DNA of 64,000 bases from Gonocerus acuteangulatus. Lineage: Eukaryota; Arthropoda; Insecta; Hemiptera; Coreidae. The notes beneath the pieces are model-generated. The model saw only the letters and a list, made by a program, of their open reading frames with translations, searched no databases and was not told the origin of the DNA. Within the stretch, counting starts at the first letter, position 1. Each line of letters opens with the position of its first letter. Location: NCBI GenBank assembly GCA_946811695.1, contig OX328124.1:61440704-61504703 (forward strand), read 5' to 3'. Shown piece after piece: positions 1-12,414 of the stretch. Made by a program: the position numbers and the translations under genes.

Positions 1-345
1 GAAATTCTATCAAAGAAAATAACCATCCTTGAAAAATCTTTTAGTAAAAATAATTCAGATCCCCCGAACTTAGATGGTGTAGCTCCAACTAATCTCAATT
101 CCATTCAAGAAAACCAAATTATCCCCTCTCCTTCTAATACTCCAAATGTCAAAAATAATATAAAATCCCAACTTCCAGTAAAACAATTACCCCAAGATTC
201 AAACTCCAAAAAAGGAGAAAAACTTGAAAAACCTCCCTCACAAAATTCTGTTTTTTCTGCTAACGGCACAATTAACCCGCGGAAAGGAAACATACCAGAA
301 TCGCCACTACCACCTCGAGGTAAAACTAGAAATAAAAAACAATGA
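1..345 (+). CDS. LINE ORF1, C-terminal part
   Basis: Frame 1 is open from the first base to TGA at 343-345, giving 114 residues whose start lies outside the window. The visible part is a low-complexity tail rich in Asn, Pro, Ser and Lys, ending in a basic stretch. Such tails are usual downstream of the nucleic-acid-binding domain and zinc knuckles in ORF1 (gag-like) proteins of I/Jockey-type LINEs. No knuckle is in the visible part. The call rests on its place upstream of ORF2 in the same orientation. ORF1 proteins bind the element RNA in a ribonucleoprotein particle. Confidence 0.6.
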   Translation, partial: EILSKKITILEKSFSKNNSDPPNLDGVAPTNLNSIQENQIIPSPSNTPNVKNNIKSQLPVKQLPQDSNSKKGEKLEKPPSQNSVFSANGTINPRKGNIPESPLPPRGKTRNKKQ

Positions 346-882
346 TTTTTGTTAACATGCTAAACCTAAATGCTTCTAACTACAAATCAATAGTCACCTC
401 TTTTATACATTTTTTAAATATGTTTCTTGGAAAGTCTTTTAATTACATTTTAACTAAAGAACCCCTTATAATATTCCAGAAAACATATATCAAACCGAGA
501 ATCATCAACGTAAAATCAATAAATTCCTACTCATTATACAATAATCTGGCTATATACACTAACCCTAAACTGTTTATTGTATTTAATAATACAATAATAA
601 TATCTTCTCATTCTCGAAATTTCTATTCAAAATCAAACATAAAAAATGGTCACTGCATGAACCTGCAGTTTGTCTTGAGATACAGTGGAATATTACAGCG
701 TAACATTAGGGAAATAAATACTCATAAAAAGTATTTCCTTGCATCTCTGATTAACATAAACTGGAATACTTTATGTGTAATTCAGAAGTGTATATATAAT
801 TGTCTTGTATACACACTGTATAGTTGTGTGTTTTTGTGTACATTGAATCTCAGTACTATAGAACTATCTCTCCATACTCCAA
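346..882 (+). other. spacer between LINE ORF1 and ORF2
   Basis: These 537 bases separate the two LINE ORFs, which is long for this class, where ORFs commonly overlap or nearly abut. An open frame covers 342-920, but its composition (Ile/Asn/Tyr-rich, no motif) looks like chance in AT-rich DNA. The spacer may be an insertion or an unusual inter-ORF region of this family. Confidence 0.4.
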
Positions 883-1842
883 ATGCGTATTATTCAATGG
901 AACATCAACGGAGTGCTTAATAAGAAACATGAATTAGCCATATTACACAAAGACTTCTCCTTTAACATATTATGTCTTCAAGAAACCCATCTAAAGGAAT
1001 CCGATCAATTAATCTTCAAGGGTTTTAAAAGTTACAATTTTATTTACAGCGGTGGCCTTATTGCGTGTGGCGGGGCATCCATACTAGTTTCTGAAGCTCT
1101 ACCCTCAGAACGCGTCCCTCTCGCTACTCAGCTACAAGCAGTTGCAGTTCGGGTATTCAAACCTTTTCCTTCCACTGTATGTTCTATATATCTCCCTCCT
1201 GGACAATCATTCACTCTACAACAACTAATGGATTTATTTTCTCAGCTACCAACACCTCTAACATTACTCGGTGATTTCAATAGTAGTAACCCCCTTTGGT
1301 TTTCATCATTTCTCGACACGACAGGTAAAATCGTAGAAACTTTCCTTGATAGGAGCGGACTAGCAATACTTAATGGTAACTCACCCACACACATCAATAG
1401 AACTTCTGCTTCACAAACCTTTATAGACCTGTCCATCATTAGCCCTAGTCTAATTAGTAGATGCAGATGGAGAACAGCAGATGATTTGTACCAAAGCGAT
1501 CACTTCCCTATAATCTTAGATTTCATTGATAGACTAGCGCCCGTCCAACGACCTGTTAGATGGAAAATCAAAGAAGCAAACTGGAACAAGTATGAAGAAC
1601 TAGCCCAACTCACTGACATAAACCTAGACAACTCCAATATTAACGAAATCACGAGTGCAATACTTCTGATTTTAAATAACGCTGCAACACAATCAATTCC
1701 TAAAACCAAATCTAATCCAAGCAAAGTTATTGTTCCCTGGTGGTCAAATGAATGCGACCAAGCTGTTAAAGCGCGTAAAAAAGCCCTCAGAAAATTTAAA
1801 GCGTGCCCCTGCACAGAACATCTTAGTGAATACGCAAGCTAG
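883..1842 (+). pseudogene. LINE ORF2, AP-like endonuclease part (before the frameshift)
   Basis: The 319-residue frame begins with the MRIIQWNING start typical of LINE apurinic-like endonucleases, which nick target DNA for target-primed reverse transcription. Visible EN motifs are QETHL near residue 35, LLGDFNSSN near residue 128, and the C-terminal SDHFPI near residue 205, so catalytic Glu, Asp/Asn and His positions look intact. After the EN domain comes the usual linker with WWSNEC. The frame closes with TAG at 1840-1842, while the linker plainly continues in another frame (see 1730-4564). A one-base change near 1830-1840 therefore splits ORF2. Confidence 0.88.
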
Positions 1843-4564
1843 AACAAATGCTCGTTATATAATTAGAAAATCTAAAAAAGAATCGTGGATAAATTTTCTG
1901 TCTCAGATAAACTTTAACACTCCTTCAGCTCAGATACGGAACACAGTTAAAAAAATAACAGGTCGCGGTCACAATGCCCCTGTAAATATATTGAAGAATG
2001 GAAACTCCGTTTATACTGATCCTAAGAATATAGCAGATGAACTCGGTAAATATTACCAACATGTCACATCAAATGAAAACTATAATGCCAATTTTCTACA
2101 CATTAAATCAAACAGAGAAGCTATCCCCATTGAAATACACACAAATCCATTAGATTCTCTAAATAACCCCTTTTCTTTCAGTGAGTTTCTCTTGGCGCTC
2201 AGATCGCGGAAAGATACTACACCAGGTCCTAATAACATCACAGTTAGTATGATTAAAAATCTGACTCCAAATAATAAAAAAATATTTCTCGCTTTTTTAA
2301 ACAAAATCTATTTGTCAGGTAGCTTCCCTAATATCTGGAAAAAATCCGTAAACGTTCCTATACCGAAAAAAGACAAGCCTACAGATATAGCCACTAGTTA
2401 TCGCTTCATCTCCCTAACTTGCTCAGATTGTAAATTACTGGAAAAAATGATTATCAATAGGCTAAAATGGATCATAGAGTCAAAAGGTTTACTGGAGTCG
2501 TGGCAAAGTGGATTTAGGAATCGACGAAGTACCAGGGATAACCTTGTTAGACTTGAAACTGATATAAATGAATCATTCAATAATAATAAAAAAGTGCTTG
2601 CAGTATTTATCGACTTGGAAAACGCTTTTGATCGTGTATGGCGGCGTTATATTATTGATCGCCTAGAGGAAATAGGGATACAGGGGCACATGCTGGCATT
2701 TATTATCAATTATTTGAAAGAAAGGACTTTTCAAGTTCGGTGTGGTTCTGTTCTATCTCAAGAATTCAAGCAAGAAAACGGTGTTCCTCAAGGCGGGGTA
2801 CTGTCTGCACTTCTTTTCTCTATTGCTATCAGTCCCGTTCTCCGTCACAGTGATTTACCAGTTAGATCCATGTTATACGCCGACGACTTAGTTGTATATC
2901 TTGCGGACAAGTCGGTTGTTTACTTATTTGAAACAATGCAACAGAATTTGGACAAAATCAGCAATTGGTTTCTAAATCGTGGCTTTCGCATTTCTCCCTT
3001 AAAAACTGAAAGTATATTGTTTACAAGAAGGAAAGTCAGTGAACAACTCAGTCTGCGAATTAACGATCAAATAATCCAAAATAAAGATATCGTTCGTTAT
3101 TTGGGTGTATTATTTGATAGATCTTTAAATTGGGTTGCCCATATTAAATCCTTGAGAAATAATTGCAATAGGTCTTTAAATCTGCTGAAATGCCTTACTA
3201 ACACATCTTGGGGTGCTGATAGGAAAAGTATGATGACATTATACCGGAGCTATATAAGATCAAAAATTGACTACGGGTGTATAGCATATGATTCCGCTTC
3301 CCCGAGAGTATTAAACATGATAGAGAGTATCCATTACTCAGGCCTGAGATTGGTGACCGGTGCATTCCGGACTAGTCCTGTCATCAGCGTGTGTGCTGAG
3401 GCAGGAGAACCTCCGCTGCAATATCGACGAATGTTCCTGGCAGTTTCCTTTTATTATAATATTCTTGCGTCCCCTAATCACCCTTTAAATTATTATTTTT
3501 CTCCTAACTTTCAACTCATTCACCCTCACAGGCAGAGTAATAACATCAAAAGATCATTTCCAAGAAGAATTAAAGCTCTTTTACCAGAACTTGATATAAC
3601 CCCTCCAGAAATATTGTTTAATTGTAGCCCAGCAAAGGAGCCATGGAAATTACCCCAACCCAAAGTTAATTTGTCTCTCACAAAATTCCTTAAGAAAAAC
3701 ACTGTTCCTATTATATTTCAGAAAGAGTATATTAAACTAAAAAAATCACTTCCCCCATCAACTCATATATTCACAGACGGATCCAAAGATGACTTCGGGG
3801 TCGGAGCGGCATTCAATTGTGAAATCAGATCAGATAAATTCCAATTAGATCCAATTAGTAGCATATTTACCGCTGAACTTCTAGCTATTTACAAAGCATT
3901 ATCTCTAATAATCCCTCAGGAAAGACACGTATCAATCTTCACCGATTCACTCTCAGCACTCCTAGCAATAAATAACCCTCTTTCTGACCATCCACTTGTT
4001 GTCAACATTTTGGAACGCCTAGAAACACTCAGAGCAAGCAATGTTTCAGTTGTCTTTTCTTGGATTCCTGGTCACTGTGGCATAACCGAAAATGAGGAAG
4101 TAGACCGGGCAGCAAAGTCAGCCGTTTCTAATGGAATACCATACAAAAAAGTCCCCTTTTCAGATATTCACGCTCACATAAAGTCCAAGATGTGGATTTC
4201 CTGGCAAGCTAGGTGGTACGAGCAGAACAATAACAAGCTAAGGGAAATTAAAGCAGGTGTCAGGGCATGGAAGACTTCTTTTACTGGCCAGAGGAAGGAT
4301 GTGGTTGCTCTGGCACGGCTGCGCATTGGTCATACCCGACTGACTCATGGATATCTGATGACCAGAGAGGCACAGCCCATTTGCCCAACATGCGGAGTAT
4401 TTATAACTGTCAAGCATATTTTTATTGAGTGTCGAATTTATAAAGAACAAAGAGATGAACTTCGGCTCTTATCAGATTTCGAGGAAATCTTAGGTAACAG
4501 TCCCATTCAAGTCAATAAATTATTACTTTTTCTAAAAAATACCCAATTAATTTCAAGAATTTAA
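1730..4564 (+). pseudogene. LINE ORF2, reverse transcriptase, RNase H and CCHC part (after the frameshift)
   Basis: The open frame is 944 codons, but only the part from about 1830 is genuine, starting at the RTNARYIIRKSKK linker that follows the endonuclease. RT blocks are present: a YRFISLT block (Pro of the usual YRPISL is Phe here), SGFRNRRST, FIDLENAFDRVW, GVPQGGVLS, and the catalytic YADD at 2876-2887. RNase H follows, with TDGSKD near 3776, AELLAIYKAL, FTDSLSALLA and IPGHCGITENEEVD. A CPTC...H...C knuckle lies at 4381-4434. The ORF ends at TAA 4562-4564. Activity needs the endonuclease encoded upstream, which the frameshift separates. Confidence 0.92.
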
Positions 4565-4743
4565 ATAGTTAAAATAGTACAAAAAGAAAAATCTAAAAGT
4601 AAATTTTATGATGTCATTTTAGAAATATATTTGCTGAAACCTGTGAATTAAATAGCATCAATTTCATTTCATTTCATTTCATTATAATTAATTCTAAAAC
4701 ATATTAATCCATAGAATCAGCCTCATGTAAAAATTACCTATTA

Positions 4744-5080
4744 TTGATTGGGGTGATGGGGGTGACCCTGCTCCGGCATGGTGCCGGTCGGGTGGGGGTG
4801 GGTCTTCCGGTGTCGTGGGCCCTCAGGACCAAAGGGTCCATGAGCTTGGAGGGTCTGGTCGGCCTGGTCCCACCGAACAGACCCTCGGCCACAAGCTCAT
4901 GTCATGTAATATCTGCAATATACTGTAAACCCTCATCTAGTGAGGGGCCTGCGATATCGGTGGGCGTGCTCTCGCCTGGTCGGGTCCTGTCGGTGGTGGT
5001 GGCGCTATCTGTCACCCCAATCAAGGCATAAATCGCCCGTGTGGCTGACATGCCTTAAAACAAGAACAAAAAAAAAAAAA
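4744..5080. repeat. GC-rich block with 13-bp inverted ends and an adjacent poly(A) run
   Basis: A sharply GC-rich stretch sits in AT-rich surroundings. Its ends, 4744-4756 (TTGATTGGGGTGA) and 5012-5024, are perfect inverted complements. A poly(A) run follows at about 5068-5087. This could be the 3' UTR of an R1/Loa-type LINE or a small non-autonomous element. Open frames inside lack motifs and are composition artefacts. Confidence 0.4.
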
Positions 5081-5082
5081 AA

Positions 5083-5380
5083 AAAACGGTATTCAAAAAC
5101 TATTTTTCCAATTTTCTCAAAAACGGTTAAAGCTATCGCCTTGAAAATGGTTTCATTCATTTTCCTAGCCAAAGAAGCCTATAAAACGAGTACTTACAAG
5201 CTTATGAACTCAAAAACGTAAGAGTTACGATTTTTTTTGCGCGAATTTTGCCCCAAACGCCATCTTCCAATGGGCGGATTTTGCTGGTTAACGAACTTGA
5301 CCTTTCAAATCGGGCGACAGATTTTTGTACCAAATTTCATCAAAATCGGACCATTAGGGAGGCCAGAAATCCGCGAACAG

Positions 5381-5425
<45 letters not shown>

Positions 5426-5880
5426 AATTTTAGCCACCGTTATTTTCGGTCTCTAGGGGTTCTGAAACGCGAAATTTTCTAGTCGGCACTTCCGGATTGT
5501 TTCATTGTATCAACCTTATAAGCGGGGTTCCTCCCTATCGGGGAGGGAGGAACCGCGCTAAAACAAAAGTGAGGTAAACAGTGACAAAAACCCGTTTAAA
5601 ATAACAAAATTAACACTTTCGTAGTTTTAAGCACTTACTTCTCCGACTCACATTGCCCCATCGAAATTTGCTTCAGAATCTTTTTTTTAGAGAATTTAGT
5701 AAGCTTTTGAATGGTTACATCGTACTTCCCACGATTTCTTAACTGTTTTGAAGATATTAAGGGGGGAAAATGGTGCTAATACCTACCGATAGCTGCTATA
5801 TTCCTTCACTAATCGCACTTGAGATAAGAACGGAACCGCGCTAAGATGAAGCAGTTCCTGTGGGTCGGACTTTTTTTTTG
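5083..5880 (-). repeat. R-TA repeat, mosaic of truncated copies with internal (TA)n
   Basis: Reading on the minus strand, 5566 down to 5083 matches the 5' half of the R-TA family (compare 26140-26625). It starts at the TTAGCGCGGTTCC end, with a (TA)n tract at 5384-5423 in the family's usual internal position. 5570-5785 is a middle segment, also in minus orientation. 5830-5880 is the family's 3' terminus in plus orientation (GGAACCGCGCTAAGATG, then GTTCC, then GTCGGACTTTT). Several truncated or rearranged copies are joined here. No coding capacity is seen. Confidence 0.7.
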
Positions 5881-5939
5881 TCAGACAAATTAATGTGTTA
5901 TGTTTATATTATAATATAAATATTATGTTTATAAGAAGG

Positions 5940-5943
<4 letters not shown>

Positions 5944-6008
<65 letters not shown>

Positions 6009-6041
6009 TATATACATATATATATATAAATAAATATATAC

Positions 6042-6118
<77 letters not shown>

Positions 6119-6240
6119 AATTTTAACGGGTTCTGAAACGCGAAATTTTCTAGTCGGTACTTCCGGATTGTTTCATTGTATCAACCTTATAAGCGGGGTT
6201 CCTCCCTATGGGGGAGGGTGGAACCGCGCTAAAATGGCGA
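5944..6240 (-). repeat. R-TA repeat, 5' half plus a long (TA)n tract
   Basis: A (TA)n tract of about 168 bp (5944-6111, with TACATA interruptions at 6001-6062) is followed by the R-TA 5' region in minus orientation, ending at the GGAACCGCGCTAA terminus near 6235. The tract lies where other copies have theirs but is several times longer, as expected for a microsatellite that expanded after insertion. Confidence 0.7.
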
Positions 6241-9165
6241 GGAAAGTGGTGTAGAGGACCCTGAATTTGTTCTTTAGAAATGGTATTTCTTAAAATGTCT
6301 TGATTTTCCTTATTTCATTCGATGTTTAATTTTTAATTTCAAAATCTACTTCGGCATAGGGGCGCGAATATCGATGAAAGAGCCTAAAAAATGTAGTATA
6401 TGTGTATTATCAGGTTTTAACTCAAATCAATAGAGAATAGATTATCTAAAAAATTCTAAGAATCCAATATTAAACTAGTTTTTGTTTCCTAACGAGTACA
6501 CTGAAATTTCATATATGGAAGATTATTCCTAGGAAAATTAAAGTATAATGTAGAGATATCATATTTAAGAGGGATGTTCAGGTATTATCAAATTATTATC
6601 CAAATGCTTTGAACGTTCATCTCATTATATCAAAGTCTGTGGAAACAGGTGCATAAAATTATTAATCTCCTAGACATTTCAGTTTTATCTATAAATCAAG
6701 CTAATTGGAATTTGAATTGCATGATTGATTTCACAAATTTACATTCTAATAAATAATTGAAAGTTTATATCAGAGAATGCGAAGCATATTTTGTAAGATA
6801 CTCTCGCTGATTGGTTGAAACATAATCTGGACCACATAAACACTATTAATAGACGATGAAAATTTTAAGGTTGTGTGTGGTTTTTCAGAAATTTATTTTA
6901 GAGAAAAATATAATTATGTTTCCGTATATGTGTGAAATGTATAAAATAAAAACAATATACCGTATAAAAGTACTTATAAAAGTAAAATGTAGTCAAAAAT
7001 TATTGTTTAAAATAAAAAAAATATAGTTGTCAATAAGTTTGGTCATTATTGATAGGGCGTGCTCAGACACCAGGATTTAAAAATATGTACATTAGTGACA
7101 TCCTCTAAGTTGGAAATTAAAAAAAAAAATACATATATATAGTTCTGTGAATACATCAAATTATTAATCAACTTTATATAGCAATAAAGAAAAAAAAAAA
7201 CAAAGAAAAAGAGCTATAAATAAAAAGAGATCAATACAAAATAAGAGAATCCCAGAGAAAATAAAAACGTCTACGGTGAAAATCGTATTTATCCGGTTAA
7301 TGGTTTCTCTGTAAAAGCGATGCCGATTTACAAAAATTACGTTAGTTTTATAAATGATACAAACTTTTGGGAGAAAAAATATACATGGATGAAAAAATAG
7401 ATACATTCCTGTTATAGTTATCTAGCTATAATTATTTCATATCAAAATAAAATAGGGAATAAATAAAGAAACATTTTTGAGGTTTAAAAATAAAGATTTG
7501 ATTGTTAGGACAAGCTGACAGCCCTGAAGTATTGCTTGCTAGGCTGTGTCTAGCACATACAGTAACTACTGTCTCTACCCGTGTAAGCAAAGGTCAAGGG
7601 ACTAAGAACCTTGCCTACCTTTGCTCGGAATGTTCCCCTAGTCTATGATCTCACGCTCCCTTTTATCTCCTTCTATCTATTTGGAGGAGTTGAACTTTAA
7701 TCCTTTGAGGTTGCTGTCGCAAAGGCTATTTCATTCCTATTCAGACTGCTTTAGAAAAATATCAATGGCATTTTAATGTTCCGTTGTCAAAGAAACCTTT
7801 TCCTTTGATATCCAGCCTGTCTGAGTTACAGATCAGAACCGTCTAGTACTTAATTTATTAGGAAAATGTAAATGAAGCTTCATGAGCTCCGTTTCACGTA
7901 ATCTCATTTCTAAAACCCTCAAAACGTTTTCTTCTTCTAAAAAAAAAAAAAAAAAAAAACCATAGAAAATGTCCACATTCGTTTTGCTTGTTATCAGGAA
8001 CACAGCTCAATTTTTACTTCACTGTGGTAATTAATAAATCAATTATAAGAATCGGCCTAGTTTTTCTCAATACTATTTATTATTAAAAAATATTGGTGTT
8101 AATGAAAATGATAATAAATAATAAAATTATTATAACCTCAAAATACTTTGCGATAAATTGGTAAAATATGTCTACCAATAGATAAAAACGTTTATACAAC
8201 GTTAAAATACTAATAAATGCTTGCGCGCCTACACCTATGCACACGCACACAAATTAATTTCGAACTTTATATCAAATCAGTACAAATGGGAGAGACCATG
8301 CATTGTTCCATATCTAGTGAACAATAAAATTAAATAATAATTATTATTATTTTTATTTGTATTTATCTTGTTATTAAATTGGAAAATTAAAAAGGGAAGT
8401 AATAAAAGAATGAGAGGAAAAATTATTACTAAGAGAGTGATAATGTTTGAGTCAATTTTGGTTTTGAAGATGCCTCAATCGAATGAGCCTAGTAAACAGG
8501 TCTTGGTTACCAAATTCCAAACAGAAAATAGAAGTATTCGTCACAGCTTGTAATAAGGGTGATATAAACTTTATACCCATAGTCTTGCTCAATTTCAGAT
8601 ATCGTCCCTACCATGTCAAACTATCGAATATGCAAAAACTCGTTTTTCAGATTCGAGACTTTGCACTTAGATTGTGGACGAAAAGGCTTGTCGTAAATTG
8701 TCGCAACTCTAACCCTTTTAGAATAGCCTTTAATGCCTTAAATAAGGTATCGAATAATACCATTCACCAATAATTACTTCGTCAATGGATAGAATTAAGT
8801 TCCTTCTCTAGTTTGCTCCGGTTTGCATATTCTATAGTTTGACATGTTATGGCAATATGATGATGTAGTAAGAACCTTCAGTGATTGCATTTGAATATCT
8901 TTTTAGATAAGCATGCTTACTATACATTTGAAGAGGATGTCCTATAATTCACTAGTTCATTAACTAGTTCTTGCAGAGTCATAAAAATCGCGCGAAAAAA
9001 GTTGAAAGATAAATTCGGCTCATAAGAAATGATATATTATACACATGAATTAGAAATGACACAGGCCCGAATTCATCACACCTTATGTCCTTAATGTATT
9101 TCTGACGGGGAAATCCCGTGTTCAGGAAATTAATCTGAGGAACTAAAACCATAGCAACTAAATTT
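6241..9165. other. intergenic DNA, nothing recognised
   Basis: AT-rich sequence with short open frames only, none with a recognisable motif. Poly(A) runs lie at 7190-7200 and 7939-7960. Imperfectly complementary AGCAAAGGT and ACCTTTGCT segments near 7587-7625 may mark an old inverted-repeat element. Confidence 0.3.
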
Positions 9166-9169
9166 CAAG

Positions 9170-9560
9170 ATAGCCCATCATCTTGGCGAAGGATATGGAA
9201 CCTTCAGAAATTACAATGATTCAGAACGTAAAAAAGATGCATTTTTACGTACGGAATTATGAAATACAGAACTTCCTGGTCGATATTGCGACCGGCTTTG
9301 CGAAGTGGGTATTGACACAGCTGGCCTGAAGGGTGGCTAATGTCTGTACAGCTATTATCAGATGTCTAGGGGCTTATAATAGTGACGCTAGATGGAGTTA
9401 TTGAGACAATTACAAGTTAGAGGCGCCATTTATTAAAAGATTACACCACTTCAGATAAGTGCTGGTTAGGAAATGGAGCTTTCGAGACGATAGACCATAT
9501 CACTCGTCGTTGCACAATATTGGCTGGGTCTTAATATTTTCAGAGGCCACATTTATCACC
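9170..9560 (+). pseudogene. decayed LINE C-terminal relic
   Basis: Near 9450-9530 one plus frame gives KCWLGNGAFETIDHI, then RRCTILAG before a stop. This resembles the Cys-His block (C...ETIDHI...C..LA) that follows the reverse transcriptase in several LINE-encoded proteins. The preceding 200 bases show only scattered similarity over several frames. It is an ancient, multiply broken fragment, and the family cannot be named safely. Confidence 0.35.
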
Positions 9561-9689
9561 AAGCACAAGCAGTTTAAACCGAAATCCTGGATTCCAAAGA
9601 TCATTATTTAACAAAATAAATGATTTGAACAAAGGTAAATAAACATTTTTTCGGATTCTCTGCTAATGGACGGAGTTGTGCAGAATAAA

Positions 9690-9765
9690 ATACAAGACGG
9701 CGTCAATAGCCCAATAGTTGATACGCCGTTAAACATAAAAAAATAAATAAATAAAATAAAATATA
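9690..9765 (+). repeat. SINE/LINE 3' tail fragment
   Basis: The segment GGCGTCAATAGCCCAATAG, then TTGATACGCCGTTAAACA followed by AAAATAAATAAATAAA, matches the tail of the 5S-headed SINE at 63020-63195 and the fragment at 19813-19880. Only the 3' tail is present, as is common for 5'-truncated retroposons. Confidence 0.5.
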
Positions 9766-10171
9766 AAATATTCTCATAGTAGTATCCTTATGTCATCGCG
9801 AACATATCCGCTAACATATCAGAACCTGGCCATAGAATTTTAAGAATGATTCAAATTGAAGACTCTTTGAATAAAAGCAATTACTCATCAAATGGATAGC
9901 TAGTCAGGGCTATATATAAATAATCTGAAGGATATTAGTTTCATCGACAGAATTTGTCTGTATTATACATATGAATTAAAAATTGTTTTGACGTCTAAGG
10001 CTATATCTGAAAAGCATAAACGTAAACACTGCTAAAATGTTTTAAATCAGAATCAACATAAAAGATAAAGGCTATGAGGCGAAACAAAGGAAAGATTCCA
10101 TCTTCAAAGACTTCTAGAAGTATTAAAGAATGAAGGGGATGGAGGCATTCGCCTAAGAGAGAACCTCAAAT

Positions 10172-10346
10172 TTCCAGAAAAATCTATATTTCGAATGTTT
10201 CGGTAAGCCCTTTTGCAGCCTTCTTCAGCAATAAATGCATCGGTGATGGAGGAAGACTACGATTTGGTGTTCCATAGATGTTCTAGGTGTCTATAGATCC
10301 TGCCAAAAAGCATGCCGAAACGTTCGAAATATAGATTTTTCTGAAA
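10172..10346. repeat. inverted repeat, possible Penelope-type terminal remnant
   Basis: Arms 10172-10203 and 10315-10346 are inverted complements with few mismatches. Both contain the CCGAAACRTTCGAAATATAG motif. On the minus strand the left arm lies next to CTGAAGAAGGC, which recalls the CTGA(N)GA...GAAAC core of the hammerhead-like motifs elsewhere in the window, but the stems pair poorly here. A decayed Penelope terminal repeat is possible. Confidence 0.35.
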
Positions 10347-10399
10347 ATACGTGGTTTTTTCTTAGCCGAATCCCAACCATTCCTTGACTTCTGAACACC

Positions 10400-12180
10400 T
10401 CAACGGCTAGCTATCTTTATCTCATTCTAGAAGTATTGTAATTTTGACCTCTTGTAATCTTTATCTCATTCTAGAAGTATTGTAATTTTGACCTCATAAG
10501 TTTTAGTTTAGACCTCTACGTATTTTGGTTGGCGTTATGGTAATTTTTATTTAAACATTACAATAATTGTCATCAAGGTCTTAAGTTTTTGTCATTAATT
10601 TTTTTTTTATAGATCATAAATCTTGCTATCACATAAGGTAGGTTGTTCGTTAGGTAATTAATTGCTCACTCCAAATTGGATTTTATTTCAGTTTGCCCTT
10701 CACTTCGTTTTTTGAATAACTTAAATATGTCTGAAAATAACTATAAATGTTATCCTTCCTTAAATTTGTGTTTCTTCTTTACTATTCCCTGGTGTTAGTA
10801 GAAGACAAGTTGTTGATGAGGATGGAGCTTGTTTAGGAAATTGGTATAATCCTGACCCTGACACTACTGTAGAAGGTTGTCGTCCCATGCAAGGCCAGGT
10901 GACCGGGAGACGGGACCCGATGAAAGAAGTCTATGGAGGTCCTATTCAGGAGGTACAAAGCTCTCAGTGGGCCGATCACCTTCGCCTGTAACTAGCATCC
11001 AACAGAGAAATCAAAACCTTCCTGCTGCTTTCATCGTCCTTATCAGATGAAACAGCTTTTATTGTTCAAGATAGATAGCACTAGTATTTATTCCTTTCAT
11101 CCTCAAGGGCGAAGATTTTTTTATATCCATCTGATTCAATAAGTGTCCTATAAGCAGATAGATTTCTTCTTCGAAAATTGAATTCAAATCCTTAGTGAAT
11201 GATTACTTAGGCAGTGTCAAAAAAATGAAAGCGCTAGTAGAGCAGTGAGAGGTTATACACTAGTTATTACATATTGGCTCTCTTCTTTCCTTGCGACTGA
11301 TGGAGATAATCCATCTTCAATCACCTTATGACACCCATGTGTTCTTTGACAGCACTCAATGTTAGATATATGTTCCATAAATAGATTTAAGTAACGAACC
11401 TTACTTATTATTGTTATTTCACGTTTTTACAAATGCGCCTAAGACTACTAGGAACAATATACACGTTCTATTAGCCTGCTTACTTGAACTACAGGCCAAG
11501 CAAAAAAAAAAAAAAAAAAAACTATAGAAAAGTAGGACTCTATAAGCAATTTTTTTTCTTGTTGTTTTTCAGTCTCAAAAATAGGACCGAAAAAGTAGGT
11601 AGCGTAATTACAGATAACAGCCCTCGCCGTTCTTAAACTCATGTCATAAAACAGCTGTTACCAATTCCATCCAAGTAGAAGGTGTGAAAATTCAATTAAT
11701 ATTAAGAGACATGTGTAAGGCCCTATTAGTCGTGCTTGCAATAAGTACTGAACTAGCCGACGGAACTGCTGTTAGTGATCTCTGGCCGAACAGTGTGCAG
11801 TGACTGAGTGTTAGCAGAGGTCTAGGCATTCATAACACATAGTTAGTTGGCTAATTAGAGGGCTTCTCACTGAATCATAATAATTGGCTAAAAGTAGAAA
11901 TTCCTATGTCAGAAGACCGTTATTAACCTGAACATTGTTAGGTTTAATAAATACGGAGAAATAATTAATATTTATGAGGCGATGAGAAAGTTTCCTATTG
12001 CAAGTGGATGTTACGACAGGTACTTCCGTGGATACATTCTTCATTGTATTTTTTTTTTTACTGGAAAGTTTAACCACTGTATTCATTTCATGAACGGAGT
12101 ACTGGAAGGCAAATTAATGATTTTTATATGACAAAACTATCAAAAAAAGCAGCAAGTCTTTTAAGAGAGGGCTGAGTGAT
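10400..12180. other. intergenic DNA, nothing recognised
   Basis: No gene or clear element. A direct duplication of about 40 bp lies at 10411-10495. A GC-richer patch at 10840-11000 and a poly(A) run at 11502-11520 hint at old retroposons that I cannot classify. Confidence 0.3.
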
Positions 12181-12186
12181 GTAGTT

Positions 12187-12225
12187 AATCTGTCGGACAT
12201 TTTCACAGAGAATGTCCGACAGATT
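12187..12225. repeat. perfect 15-bp hairpin
   Basis: 12187-12201 (AATCTGTCGGACATT) and 12211-12225 are exact inverted complements around a 9-base loop. There is no T-run terminator and no flanking gene. Confidence 0.6.
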
Positions 12226-12414
12226 ATAAGAATTATAAGATCTACCGCACTTATAATTGAATGCATCGCGTTTGATGATGCCGTGTAAGAGAAAAATAGG
12301 TTGAATAACTCTGAGTTAAGGATTTGTCTGCCGAACTCGATATCCACTGCACTATCAAGAAAGCTAGGTGAAGATATTAAAAGATAGGTCCTGGAGAAAG
12401 GATGGAGACTGATG

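Larger units (their letters stand above)
1..4683 (+). mobile_element. I/Jockey-type LINE, 5' end cut by the window
   Basis: This is a non-LTR retrotransposon on the + strand. It shows the end of ORF1 (1-345), a spacer, then ORF2 with endonuclease, reverse transcriptase, RNase H and a CCHC knuckle, and a 3' UTR ending in a short TTTCA-type repeat at about 4659-4683. The RNase H after the RT and the non-poly(A) simple-repeat tail fit the I superfamily better than L1 or CR1. One frameshift in ORF2 makes the copy inactive as it stands, but the domains are otherwise well preserved, so the insertion is fairly young. The clade call is from motif order only. Confidence 0.9.

Noticed and set aside
342..920. 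192-codon open frame between LINE ORF1 and ORF2
   Set aside because: Composition is dominated by Ile, Asn, Tyr and Ser as expected of AT-rich DNA. There is no motif, and it overlaps the true ORF2 start in another frame.
5904..6119. Open frames of alternating Tyr-Ile over TA tracts (also near 17100, 22900, 23800, 26300 and 31700)
   Set aside because: Pure translation artefacts of (TA)n microsatellites.
10172..10346. A fifth and sixth hammerhead motif
   Set aside because: CTGAAGAAGGC and CCGAAAC are present, but stem II does not pair well in either arm and the right arm lacks the CTGANGA box.
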